From assembly GCA_913063495.1 (NCBI GenBank), contig CAJXXT010000025.1, positions 1 to 39,954 of the forward strand: a stretch of DNA of 39,954 nt, given 5' to 3'. Source of the stretch: an uncultured Gammaproteobacteria bacterium (GTDB lineage: Bacteria > Pseudomonadota > Gammaproteobacteria > Pseudomonadales > Ketobacteraceae). Both the position numbers and the translations under genes were made by a program. The stretch's first letter is position 1, and each line of letters starts with the position of its first letter. This document shows, in pieces, positions 16,399-23,691 of this stretch. A model generated the notes under the pieces. It was not told where the DNA came from. It was given only the letters and a program-made list of their open reading frames with translations, and did no database searches.

Positions 16399-16986
16399 GC
16401 CCGTCCAATAGAATTTAATAGAGAGCAAGCCGTAGCTAACGCAATGAAATTATTCTGGAAACAAGGGTACGGAGCCACCTCCTTAAGCCAACTCATTAAA
16501 GTGCTGGATATCAGTAAAAGTAGTTTCTACGCGGCTTTCAAAGATAAGCGAGGGCTATTCGCGGAAGCTCTTGAGCTTTTTGGTGATCGCACACGCGGAA
16601 TGCTTGTAGAAATTAAGTCCCAACATACTGCACTAGATACCATTCAGAAGTTTTTTGAGAGCACCCTATTTGGCCTACCACAATATCAAATGCGCTGTGG
16701 GTGCATGATGGTGAATACCGTCTTAGAACTTTCTGGTATTGAACAAGGACTGTGTGATTTATCCAATGCAAAACTAGATGAAATAGAGTTGGTTTTTGAA
16801 CAAGCTTTTGAAGAAGATTTAGAAAGTGGTGAATTGCGATCACAACATTCGGCAAAAAGTATCGCGCAACTGGTTATGACAATTAACCAAGGATTGCGTG
16901 TCGATAGCCGAAAAAATTTAAGCCAGAAAGAAATCGATTCTATTGTTAATACTGCAATGGATATGTTGCGCATCGCATTACATTAA
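16396..16986 (+). CDS. TetR/AcrR-family regulator of the desaturase fusion
   Basis: 196 residues from the TTG start. HTH: AMKLFWKQGYGATSLSQLI, LDISKSSFYAAFKDKRGLF. The C-terminal domain has MRCGCMMVNTVLELSGIEQGL, the same subfamily signature as the divergent TetR. It is followed after 13 nt by the desaturase fusion gene, so both are probably one transcript controlled through the palindrome at 16326-16339. The ligand may be a lipid or other substrate of the desaturase, which is inference from context. Confidence 0.88.
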   Translation: MARPIEFNREQAVANAMKLFWKQGYGATSLSQLIKVLDISKSSFYAAFKDKRGLFAEALELFGDRTRGMLVEIKSQHTALDTIQKFFESTLFGLPQYQMRCGCMMVNTVLELSGIEQGLCDLSNAKLDEIELVFEQAFEEDLESGELRSQHSAKSIAQLVMTINQGLRVDSRKNLSQKEIDSIVNTAMDMLRIALH

Positions 16987-16999
16987 CAAAGGAAAAAAC

Positions 17000-19225
17000 A
17001 TGTTATATGAATTATCGGGTACACAGTTAAGAAATCTAGCAGAAGATATAGACAACCTTTACACAAAAACACATGAACTTCTCGGAACTGAGGACTTGGA
17101 GTATGCCCGCAATCTTAAGAACTACTCAATAGCCATTAAAAAAAGAAGTGATGGTCTATTAAAACAACCAGATACTGAAAATGCATTCCAAAAATCAATT
17201 ATATTGCGAGGCATACATCTATTTCTTGAATTTTCGTTAGGCCATCTAATTCTACATGGAAGTTATGATGATTTACTTGACACCAAAGACGAGTTTCACT
17301 CATCGAACTACAAATGGGATTTTGCTCTCGATATCGACGATTGGAAAATCATGCACCATAAAAATCACCACCCTTTCACCAATATTAAGGGGTTGGACCA
17401 CGATCTTGGATATGGTCTTTTTCGTATTAAAGAAGGGCAAAATTGGTGGGGGCACAATTTCATTCAAATACCGCTATTTATGGGGGCAATGTTGAGCCAT
17501 TCAACATTTTTTTCTATGTTTACCAGCTATTCGGCTGGAAATGGGAATGGTAAAACTTTTTACAATCCAGGGATCTATAAAAATTCTCTTCGGGCCTTGT
17601 CTCAAGAGTTCATAGAAAGTTATATTAAAGAACCAGTTCGTGCAAAACATCGTTTCTTACCAACGGCCACAGGTAACTTATTAGGAAATATGTTCGGCTA
17701 CACCTACCTTATGCTAAATCTTTCTTTTGCCCATCATAAAAGCGGTCTTGCTTTATATGAAAAACAGGATAGAAATGAGACAAAAGGGGAGTATTATTAT
17801 CGCCAAATTATGGCTACCACCAACTTTATTACTGACCCAGAAATTGATATTTATTTACAAAAAATTCTCGATGAGGTCGAATATTCAAATCGTCCAGCAT
17901 TGACGGTTCTTCACGATGCCGTCAACAACCACATCGAACACCATTTATTTCCTGATATTCCTGGTAATCGTTTACGAGAATTGGGCCCTGAAGTCCAAGA
18001 AATCCTAAAGAAATATGGGCTCCCATATAGCACCACTCCGTTCAGGGAAGCGCTAAATGATCTTTTCAAGGGGATAGTTGTCGGATCAATTCCCACTACC
18101 GATAAAGAACGTTCAATTGTTGATATTTTTAAACGCCCCTTGCTATTATCAAAACGAGTTTTTTATGGGGTGACTTACCGCTCACCTTCGGAACCTTTTT
18201 ATCTTGGAGATTTACATCGCGATAAGGTAACTACTAGGGTTCTTGAAAGTGTAGAAGAAGTATCAGGACAATCCCGCTCTTTTCGCATTGAAACACCTGA
18301 ATCCTGGAAAAAAATGGAGTGGGAAGCTGGATCGTATATTTCTATTGAAGTAGAAATCGGTGGTATAAGCTATATCAGACAATATAGCCTGACCCACGAC
18401 AGCCAACGTGCGAAGTCTTTGGATATTACCGTTAAACGAATCAAAGATGGAAAAGTTTCTAATTACCTAAATGACAAGATTAGAAAAGGAAATCAGATTA
18501 CATTGTTCCGTAGACCTCAAGGGGAAGATGGCTTTATCATGAAAGAAACGCCGAAAAAACCTGTATTTATTGCGGGTGGTGTTGGTATTACTCCTTTAAT
18601 GAGCATGATTAGGAAGATCACTGATACAGAGCCAAATAATCAAGCGTTGCTGCTTTATTTTAACCGTAATGAAAACAGTATCATTTTTCATGATGAGTTA
18701 AAAAGATTAGAGAAAACATCAGGCATACGAATCCAATATATATTTAGCCCTAGCACCGAGCAATCAAAGCATCTAGAGGTTGCGTCAATATCTAAAGATC
18801 TTTTGGAAAAGCATATTCCTGATTTACACGACAGAGAACTGTATACGTGTGCACCTGATGGATTTATTCTAAAAGTAAAAGGGTATCTCAAAGAACTTGA
18901 CTATGACATGACTAAATTCCATATGGAAATGTTTAAACCGCCAGAAGTACGCAAGTCTAATGAGGCGAGCCATGTATATCATACGATTAAATTTCTAAAA
19001 TCAGGAAAAGAAGTCAGGGTTAATGAGAACACAACATTATTGGAAGCATCCATAAAGGCTGGAGTTTCTGTATTGACAGGCTGTGAAAAAGGACTTTGTA
19101 AGGCGTGTGTTTGCCCTAAGGTGGACGGGGTTACTCAACTAGAAGATGGAAATGATGACACATTTTTAAATAAAATAACGATTTGCAATACCGTTCCGCG
19201 ATCAGATATTGGTCTATATATATAG
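17000..19225 (+). CDS. Membrane fatty-acid desaturase fused to ferredoxin reductase and [2Fe-2S] ferredoxin
   Basis: 741 residues from ATG at 17000, which has an SD (AAAGGA) 6 nt upstream; the frame is open further but overlaps tetR. Residues about 1-350 are a membrane desaturase/hydroxylase with three His boxes: HLILH (82-86), HHKNHH (119-124) and HIEHH (311-315). Residues about 400-650 are an FNR-type reductase: FAD motif RQYSLT (460-465) and nucleotide motif AGGVGITPLMSM (525-536). The C-terminal about 85 residues are a plant-type ferredoxin with C695, C700, C703 and C729. One chain therefore carries NAD(P)H oxidation, electron transfer and diiron oxygen activation. Bacterial desaturases normally use separate reductases (for example DesB/DesC of Pseudomonas). 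The substrate is unknown; acyl chains are likeliest. Confidence 0.88.
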   Translation: MLYELSGTQLRNLAEDIDNLYTKTHELLGTEDLEYARNLKNYSIAIKKRSDGLLKQPDTENAFQKSIILRGIHLFLEFSLGHLILHGSYDDLLDTKDEFHSSNYKWDFALDIDDWKIMHHKNHHPFTNIKGLDHDLGYGLFRIKEGQNWWGHNFIQIPLFMGAMLSHSTFFSMFTSYSAGNGNGKTFYNPGIYKNSLRALSQEFIESYIKEPVRAKHRFLPTATGNLLGNMFGYTYLMLNLSFAHHKSGLALYEKQDRNETKGEYYYRQIMATTNFITDPEIDIYLQKILDEVEYSNRPALTVLHDAVNNHIEHHLFPDIPGNRLRELGPEVQEILKKYGLPYSTTPFREALNDLFKGIVVGSIPTTDKERSIVDIFKRPLLLSKRVFYGVTYRSPSEPFYLGDLHRDKVTTRVLESVEEVSGQSRSFRIETPESWKKMEWEAGSYISIEVEIGGISYIRQYSLTHDSQRAKSLDITVKRIKDGKVSNYLNDKIRKGNQITLFRRPQGEDGFIMKETPKKPVFIAGGVGITPLMSMIRKITDTEPNNQALLLYFNRNENSIIFHDELKRLEKTSGIRIQYIFSPSTEQSKHLEVASISKDLLEKHIPDLHDRELYTCAPDGFILKVKGYLKELDYDMTKFHMEMFKPPEVRKSNEASHVYHTIKFLKSGKEVRVNENTTLLEASIKAGVSVLTGCEKGLCKACVCPKVDGVTQLEDGNDDTFLNKITICNTVPRSDIGLYI

Positions 19226-19278
19226 GGTATGGCGATCGATCTAGAAATGCCTAAAAAATAATTTTTCTGTTTATGTTT

Positions 19279-19300
19279 TGCCAATTGCCAATAATTGGCA
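19279..19300. repeat. 8-bp inverted repeat between desaturase and DUF1330 genes
   Basis: TGCCAATT, six bases, AATTGGCA. It lies in the 121-bp gap and could be a weak transcript-end hairpin for the desaturase or a regulator site for the next gene. No T-run follows directly. Confidence 0.5.
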
Positions 19301-19346
19301 GCCATCTAATGTGAAGTTGATTTTTTAAAAAAGAGGAGTCAATCCA

Positions 19347-19871
19347 ATGAAATCTATTATGCCAAACAAAGATAGAATCACACAGTTAATCAGTGAAAAG
19401 GTGGATGATAAACCCATCATTATGGTGAATTTATTGCGCTTTAATGAGAAAGCTAACTATATTGATATCGATATAGGCTGCGTCGATTATGGCAAGGAGT
19501 GCAGCGGTCGAAGGGCTTACAAAAGCTATAGTAAGGAAGTTGTTAAACTGTTATGGGAAGTCGGCGGTCAGGTTGTATGGATCGGCAGTGTACGCAGCAG
19601 TTTAATTCTTCCTGATGAAGAGTCGTGGGATGAAGTTGGATTGGTATACTACCCCTCTAGAGAAGCCTTTAAACGCATGGTAACATCAGATGCTTATCAA
19701 GAAATAGTGCATCATCGTAGTGCTGCACTCGAGGATTCTCGTCTTATCGAAACGAAGGCACGGCGCTTACCGAAGCTCATATTGTCAGCTGCAAAAGGGG
19801 CGTTTCGCCTGAAATCACTTCTTATGCCCAAGGTAGGCGACGTTAATTTCGATGCACTTGGTAACCTTTGA
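19347..19871 (+). CDS. DUF1330-family protein, first paralogue
   Basis: 174 residues, cytoplasmic. The core MVNLLRFNEKANY, YKSYSKEVVKLLWEVGGQVVWIG, DEVGLVYYPSREAFKRMVTSDAYQEIVHHRSAALEDSRLIET matches DUF1330, a dimeric alpha/beta-barrel family of unknown chemistry. It is followed by about 35 extra residues (PKLILSAAKGAFRLKSLLM) not seen in the second copy. SD GAGGAG lies upstream; Met5 is an alternative start. It follows the desaturase fusion and may be co-expressed. Related to the protein at 20256 (shared HRxAAxxDSRLI ending). Confidence 0.78.
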   Translation: MKSIMPNKDRITQLISEKVDDKPIIMVNLLRFNEKANYIDIDIGCVDYGKECSGRRAYKSYSKEVVKLLWEVGGQVVWIGSVRSSLILPDEESWDEVGLVYYPSREAFKRMVTSDAYQEIVHHRSAALEDSRLIETKARRLPKLILSAAKGAFRLKSLLMPKVGDVNFDALGNL

Positions 19872-19882
19872 GTAACTCTATA

Positions 19883-20228
19883 GGTTCTGCCGCATCAAGC
19901 GTAGCTATCTTGTCGCACGGTAGAATGCTATTTCATCTTTCTATCAAACTGAGCAGTTCATGATCACCTTCAAAGGCCGTCACACACCGAAAATTATCAT
20001 ACTTCAATGTGTTCGCTGGAATTATTCTTATGCGCTGAGCTATCGCAACATTCAAGAAATGATAGCAGAACGTGGTCTCAAGATTGATCATAGTACACTG
20101 AATCGATGGGTTGTTCACTATGCTCTAAACTTGAAAAAGCCTTCCATCAAAAGCATGGTGATAGGCGGCGGCTTGATGAGACTTACCTGAGGCACCGTTA
20201 AATACGGCGTCGGCTAGTGCTAGTGTTG
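19883..20228 (+). pseudogene. IS6-family insertion sequence remnant, frameshifted transposase
   Basis: A 5' terminal sequence begins GGTTCTGCCGCATCAAG at 19883. From 19960 the frame encodes FKGRHTPKIIILQCVRWNYSYALSYRNIQEMIAERGL and DHSTLNRWVVHYALNL, the start of an IS6/IS26-type transposase. At about 20130 the frame shifts by one base; the next frame gives LEKAFHQKHGD, RRRLDETYLR and then a stop at 20199. The catalytic DDE core is missing apart from that first DET, and no right end is recognised. It separates the two DUF1330 paralogues. Confidence 0.85.
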
Positions 20229-20255
20229 AAGAAAACCTAATGATAAGGAGCACCC

Positions 20256-20675
20256 ATGAGTAATAGTGTTGATCCCACCCGACAACAATTCGATACGTTT
20301 AAAAACTTACCCAGAGATACGCCCATTATGATGTTGAACTTGATTCGTTTACGTGATGAAGCTCAATATCCCGATGGTCGAGATGCCAGTGGAGCCCAGG
20401 CTTATAAAATTTACGGTAAAGAAAGTGACCGCATTTTCACGCGTGTCGGCGGTGAAATTATTTGGCGCGGTGAGCCCGAGTGCATTGTCATCGGCCCCCT
20501 AGAAGAGGCATGGGATATTGCCTTTATTGCACGTTACCCTGATGCCGGTGCTTTTTTGGCCATGATCACTGACGCGGACTACAAGCAAGTGGTAGTTCAC
20601 CGTCAGGCAGCGGTACTCGACAGCCGTTTGATTCGATTGGGTGATGCGTTAGAGGGGAGTGGGTTTGCTGTATAA
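20256..20675 (+). CDS. DUF1330-family protein, second paralogue
   Basis: 139 residues, cytoplasmic, SD AAGGAG 7 nt before the ATG. PIMMLNLIRLRDEAQYPDG, AYKIYGKESDRIFTRVGGEI, EAWDIAFIARYPDAGAFLAM and VVHRQAAVLDSRLIRLG define DUF1330. It lacks the C-terminal extension of the copy at 19347. An attC site follows 10 bp after the stop, so this gene sits where a cassette gene would. Function unknown; small-molecule binding is likely from the fold. Confidence 0.82.
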   Translation: MSNSVDPTRQQFDTFKNLPRDTPIMMLNLIRLRDEAQYPDGRDASGAQAYKIYGKESDRIFTRVGGEIIWRGEPECIVIGPLEEAWDIAFIARYPDAGAFLAMITDADYKQVVVHRQAAVLDSRLIRLGDALEGSGFAV

Positions 20676-20685
20676 CTAGATCAAG

Positions 20686-20770
20686 ATTTAACAAGTTTAG
20701 GCAAAGCGACAATTTGGACGTTGCTGGAAAAGCAGCAACACGCAAAATGAGGTTGCTAGAGGCGTTGAAT
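20686..20770 (+). other. attC-like integron recombination site, right, plus strand
   Basis: R'' box ATTTAAC (20686-20692; RYYYAAC), spacer AAG, an imperfectly paired pair of arms, terminal stem GTTGCTG / CAGCAAC, and R' box GTTGAAT (20764-20770; GTTRRRY). The outer arms pair (TTTAG..CAA with TTG..CTAGA) with unpaired bases mainly on the 5' side. The same AAG spacer and identical R' box occur in the left site. It lies 10 bp after the DUF1330 stop. Confidence 0.65.
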
Positions 20771-20838
20771 CTGAACGTCCGCTTTCATGTTTTTTTACTT
20801 TTCACATGAAGCCAGTTCGACTGACCGCTTCATAAACA
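20762..20838 (+). repeat. Right copy of 76/77-bp inverted repeat
   Basis: Matches the reverse complement of 13928-14003 with a single-base length difference in the T-run. Begins at the attC R' box and ends at CATAAACA, after which the two flanks diverge completely. Confidence 0.95.
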
Positions 20839-20978
20839 TTGATGTCTATCACAGCAGCACGTATTCTTTTTATGAGCAGTTTATTAATATCCGCTTTGGG
20901 TCGTCACCCGCCATAGTAAAACGAAGTATAGATGAGAAATACAGACAGATAGTCAGTGACCTTAAAAAGGTCGTTTGA
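20839..20978 (+). pseudogene. Possible 3' tail of a truncated gene
   Basis: Immediately after the repeat, one frame runs IDVYHSSTYSFYEQFINIRF and then GSSPAIVKRSIDEKYRQIVS, DLKKVV, stop at 20978. The composition (amphipathic Lys/Arg-rich helix at the end) looks like a real protein C-terminus, but the frame enters from the repeat with no start of its own. It may be a gene cut by arrival of the repeat. I do not recognise the family. Confidence 0.25.
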
Positions 20979-21071
20979 AGCCAAAGTAGCAATTGTGTTG
21001 CCTCTCTAACGATCGCGATCTTTCGCCGGTATAGCTTATCTATTATTACTGACGGCACCGGGCAGTCCTGC

Positions 21072-21728
21072 TTAGGGTAACGGTTTAAAAGGCCCCACCA
21101 GCGCATACTGGGTAAACTTCGATCCATCCCAAGTTATCGAGTAATGTACGCCTTGTTTGACGGGCGTGGTGGCGCAGGGGCGTAACAACGCCGCGCATTC
21201 ACCGCCAGGGTTTCGCAAAGAGCGATAAAGAATGCCGAAGTCTTGCGCTTGATAGTGCTTTAGCGCAAAAGCTTGCGATGTCGAGTAATCCGTTTTTTTG
21301 TGGACACGGCTGTTTTTTCGCGCATCCACCAAGGGCTCAGTAAGGCTTCCAACCAAACAGCGGACCGTTGCACTCGCCTCATCGGTATACCGAATATCAC
21401 GCCACACCTTTGCAGCATGATAAGACCATTCCGCTATGGCTGTAATATCACTGTCGGCACAATAATAAGCGCCCAATCTATCTTCGATACTAAAACGACC
21501 GTTATTGGTATAACAAAAGGCTGCCATAACCGCACCCCAGCCGGAACCATTGCGATAATCGTCTTCACGAATAAATTCGTTCCATCGGGTTAAACGATCG
21601 CTCGTTTCCCCTTCTAATTCTGCCAACAGTAACGCATCACCTTCCCTATCTTCATCAAATAAATTGATCGGGGGAAAGCGACTATGGATTACGCGATAAT
21701 GTTTCTTCCATTCAAGAACACGCGCCAT
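21072..21728 (-). CDS. RES-domain toxin (NAD-depleting family)
   Basis: 218 residues. RES-domain toxins of RES-Xre systems degrade NAD in the cytoplasm. Visible family pattern: YRVIHSRFPPINLFD (11-25), NGRFS (76-80), LGAYYCADSDITAIAEW with Glu100, DYSTSQ with Ser151, and FGILYRSLRNPGGECAAL near residues 164-180. The Arg, Glu and Ser that name the family are probably R78, E100 and S151. The gene starts 2 nt after the antitoxin stop, the standard antitoxin-first order. It looks intact. It lies just outside the attC-bracketed segment. Confidence 0.88.
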   Translation of the reverse strand: MARVLEWKKHYRVIHSRFPPINLFDEDREGDALLLAELEGETSDRLTRWNEFIREDDYRNGSGWGAVMAAFCYTNNGRFSIEDRLGAYYCADSDITAIAEWSYHAAKVWRDIRYTDEASATVRCLVGSLTEPLVDARKNSRVHKKTDYSTSQAFALKHYQAQDFGILYRSLRNPGGECAALLRPCATTPVKQGVHYSITWDGSKFTQYALVGPFKPLP

Positions 21729-21730
21729 GA

Positions 21731-22159
21731 TTAGCCTCTAGCACGGTCTAAATAACGGCGAACGGTGTATAAGGCATCGATAGTTGCACGTTGGACGGCA
21801 AAATCCTTCATGCTCAGGCCGCCAAATAGCGGGTTCTCGTTGGGTCTAATGAACCACTTTACGGCGTGATCAATCGCACCGTTAGGCGCAATGATTTTGA
21901 GCGCCTTATGAATGCCTAACAATAAAGATAAGCGCTCCATCATGTCGTGGTTAAGCTCGATGGACGCGCCATTTTGCGCCTCCTTTTTCCACTTATGATA
22001 GGTTCGTTGTTTAACACCACCGAGCAGTACGCATTGTTCATCAACACTTAACTCCCACTCATTGGCCCCCGTTTTGGCAAACCAGCTAAGCGCAGCTCTG
22101 GCGTGTTCGGGAGTATAACCGGTGCCAATATTGGGATTGTTTTCTAATACTGCTCGCAT
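21731..22159 (-). CDS. Xre/MbcA/ParS-type antitoxin of the RES system
   Basis: 142 residues from ATG at 22157-22159 (MRAVLENNPNIGTGYTPEHA), which has an AGGGG SD about 10 nt upstream; a longer in-frame reading adds a hydrophobic stretch that is not part of the family. The N-terminal half is an HTH-like region (LSVDEQCVLLGGVKQRTYHKWKKEA). The C-terminal half (LLLGIHKALKIIAPN, WFIRPNENPLFGGLSMKDFA) is the toxin-binding MbcA/ParS/Xre domain. Neutralises the RES toxin and probably represses the operon. Confidence 0.88.
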   Translation of the reverse strand: MRAVLENNPNIGTGYTPEHARAALSWFAKTGANEWELSVDEQCVLLGGVKQRTYHKWKKEAQNGASIELNHDMMERLSLLLGIHKALKIIAPNGAIDHAVKWFIRPNENPLFGGLSMKDFAVQRATIDALYTVRRYLDRARG

Positions 22160-22183
22160 ACTATGATCGCCCCTAAGTAGTAA

Positions 22184-22195
22184 TGCAATTATGCA
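22184..22195. promoter_or_regulatory. Candidate autoregulatory site of the RES-Xre operon
   Basis: TGCAATTATGCA has inverted TGCA half-sites 25 bp upstream of the antitoxin start; a further ATATGCAC lies at 22217-22224. Spacing suits repression by the antitoxin. Confidence 0.35.
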
Positions 22196-22247
22196 CCACA
22201 ACAACAATTTACGCAAATATGCACTAATAAAAATAGACATCCCTACT

Positions 22248-22270
22248 TGGGGTTCTGCCCCAGAACCCCA
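22248..22270. repeat. Perfect 10-bp palindromic hairpin
   Basis: TGGGGTTCTG, CCC, CAGAACCCCA. It lies about 90 bp upstream of the antitoxin gene. No T-run follows on either strand, so it may be a mobile-element tip or a terminal inverted-repeat remnant rather than a terminator. Confidence 0.6.
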
Positions 22271-22295
22271 TAATGAATAACCCATCGATTTAGCG

Positions 22296-22348
22296 AGTTC
22301 CGTCGCATCCAGCTAAGCGATCTCATCGCATGGTAGAATCATATTTCA
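22296..22348 (+). mobile_element. Second degenerate IS6-like end
   Basis: These 53 bp align without gaps to the IS6 remnant end at 19883-19935, with 41 of 53 bases the same by eye, in the same orientation. No transposase reading frame follows: the AraC gene begins here from the other side, and its stop codon lies inside this end. Confidence 0.6.
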
Positions 22349-23173
22349 AGCCGTTCGTAGGTTCAATAGCTCCCCAATCGAACAGCTATTTATGTATGGT
22401 GCAAAAATACTGATGCTTTGAGCGCGCTTTAGGACAAACGAAGGGTTTATGCCCAACATGCTTCTAAAAACATGATTAAAATGGGAGGAGTCAGAAAACC
22501 CCGCCGCTATTGAGGCATCCGTTAAGGTATAGCCAAGTGCCATCAGATTGGCGGTAACAAATAGTCGATGCCATAACCGATAACGCCGAATAGGGATTTG
22601 AGTTGTCTTCTTAAATGTTCGACGCAAATTAACATCTGACATGCCGACTAGATCTGCCAAATACTGGTTTGAATGATTTTCCGAAAAGTTATTTTTGATA
22701 AATTCAATAACCTTTACGATTCGATCATCAACACAATGCTCATCCTTACTTATCGTTGAACGCAGAAAAAAGTGTTCCACCATTTTTTTATACGCAATAT
22801 CCTCTGGCAGTTTTTTGGAATAAATATTCTCTAACAATTGTATTTGGTGCGTTTCATCTTTGCTGTCAAAGTAAATACCGTCTGTGAAGTTTTCCATAAA
22901 TTGCTTGCACTGATAAAAATCTCCGCCATAAGGATCGAGAAAACAAATACAGATACGCTTGCTATCTGAGACCGCACTGAAAGGGGTTCCTGCGGGGATA
23001 AGGACTGATCGCGTAACAATTGCCTTGCTGGATCTCTCCGCAGTAATTGCCATCGTTCCTTCTATGCAATACACCAATATTGATGCTGCAGGGGTAATGC
23101 TAGTGAGGTCAAACGCTTCACCAATATAAAGGGTACGCTGGTCCCACAAGTACAGAGAGGATTTTGGGTACAT
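22346..23173 (-). CDS. AraC-family transcriptional regulator
   Basis: 275 residues. An N-terminal sensor half (cupin-like; SILVYCIEGTMAITAE, LIPAGTPFSAVSDS) precedes the two-HTH AraC domain at about 145-250: VVKVIEF-like helix IVKVIEFIKNNF, NQYLADLVGMSDVNLRRTFKKTTQIPI, then YTLTDASIAAGFSDSSHFNHVFRSMLGINPSF, the AraC signature. The last about 25 residues (SISIFAPYINSCSIGELL) run into an IS6-like end, so the original C-terminus may have been altered. Divergent from the secreted protein at 23692, a likely target. Confidence 0.88.
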   Translation of the reverse strand: MYPKSSLYLWDQRTLYIGEAFDLTSITPAASILVYCIEGTMAITAERSSKAIVTRSVLIPAGTPFSAVSDSKRICICFLDPYGGDFYQCKQFMENFTDGIYFDSKDETHQIQLLENIYSKKLPEDIAYKKMVEHFFLRSTISKDEHCVDDRIVKVIEFIKNNFSENHSNQYLADLVGMSDVNLRRTFKKTTQIPIRRYRLWHRLFVTANLMALGYTLTDASIAAGFSDSSHFNHVFRSMLGINPSFVLKRAQSISIFAPYINSCSIGELLNLRTA

Positions 23174-23691
23174 GGTTCAAACCACTTTTATTTATTGTTG
23201 GCTAAGATAAAAAGCCAAAACTTTATAATTATAGCGGCAGTGTAATCGCGAATATTAGCCAAATGCAAGTAGGAATAAAGCGCTAATGCCCTGCGATAAG
23301 TACCTGTCCAGATCTTACAATCTGTCATATTTTTTTGTTGCTAAAATAGCGATTATTTTCTCTTGATAATAACAGCCAATTATCCAAAGTCAGTTTATAG
23401 GGTGTTAGAAGCCAAGTTTTAGGATTACCTTGAATGTCCAGCATAGGCAATAGGTAGGCACCTTGCGAGCACGATCTACGAATGAGATGTACGTCACACA
23501 AGCAAAGATAACATTTATTAATATTTATTTTTAATTTCATGTCCTGTTTTATCATTCTCGTTCGTCTTTAAAGTATCTGTAAGTATTAACACCCCAAAAG
23601 CTTCGCTTTACAGATAACGCCCTCCTAAAGGGGCGGTATTAAAAACAATAAATAGTTCATATTACTCATTAGAACACTAGGATGTTATTTT
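23174..23691. other. 518-bp AraC/secreted-protein divergent intergenic region
   Basis: No convincing gene. A 76-codon open frame on the minus strand (23325-23555) has no SD or recognisable composition. A short GC-rich inverted repeat (CGCCC / GGGCG) is at about 23617-23634. The 3' end carries the SD (AGGA, 23679-23682) of the next gene. The region presumably contains both promoters and AraC sites, which I cannot place. Confidence 0.5.

Larger units (their letters stand above)
20676..21071. other. Intergenic stretch holding attC, repeat copy and a gene tail
   Basis: No complete gene. It contains the right attC site (20686-20770), the right copy of the inverted repeat (20762-20838) and a possible truncated coding tail ending at 20978. 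Confidence 0.65.

Noticed and set aside
16943-16999. 19-residue extension of the desaturase fusion
   Set aside because: It overlaps the tetR 3' end; the ATG at 17000 has a good SD.
22160-22285. 42-residue N-terminal extension of the antitoxin
   Set aside because: It is translated from the palindrome and operator region, is hydrophobic and not part of the family; the ATG at 22159 has an SD.
23325-23555. 76-codon open frame in the AraC/secreted-protein gap
   Set aside because: No SD, no recognisable composition and no neighbour logic; treated as non-coding.
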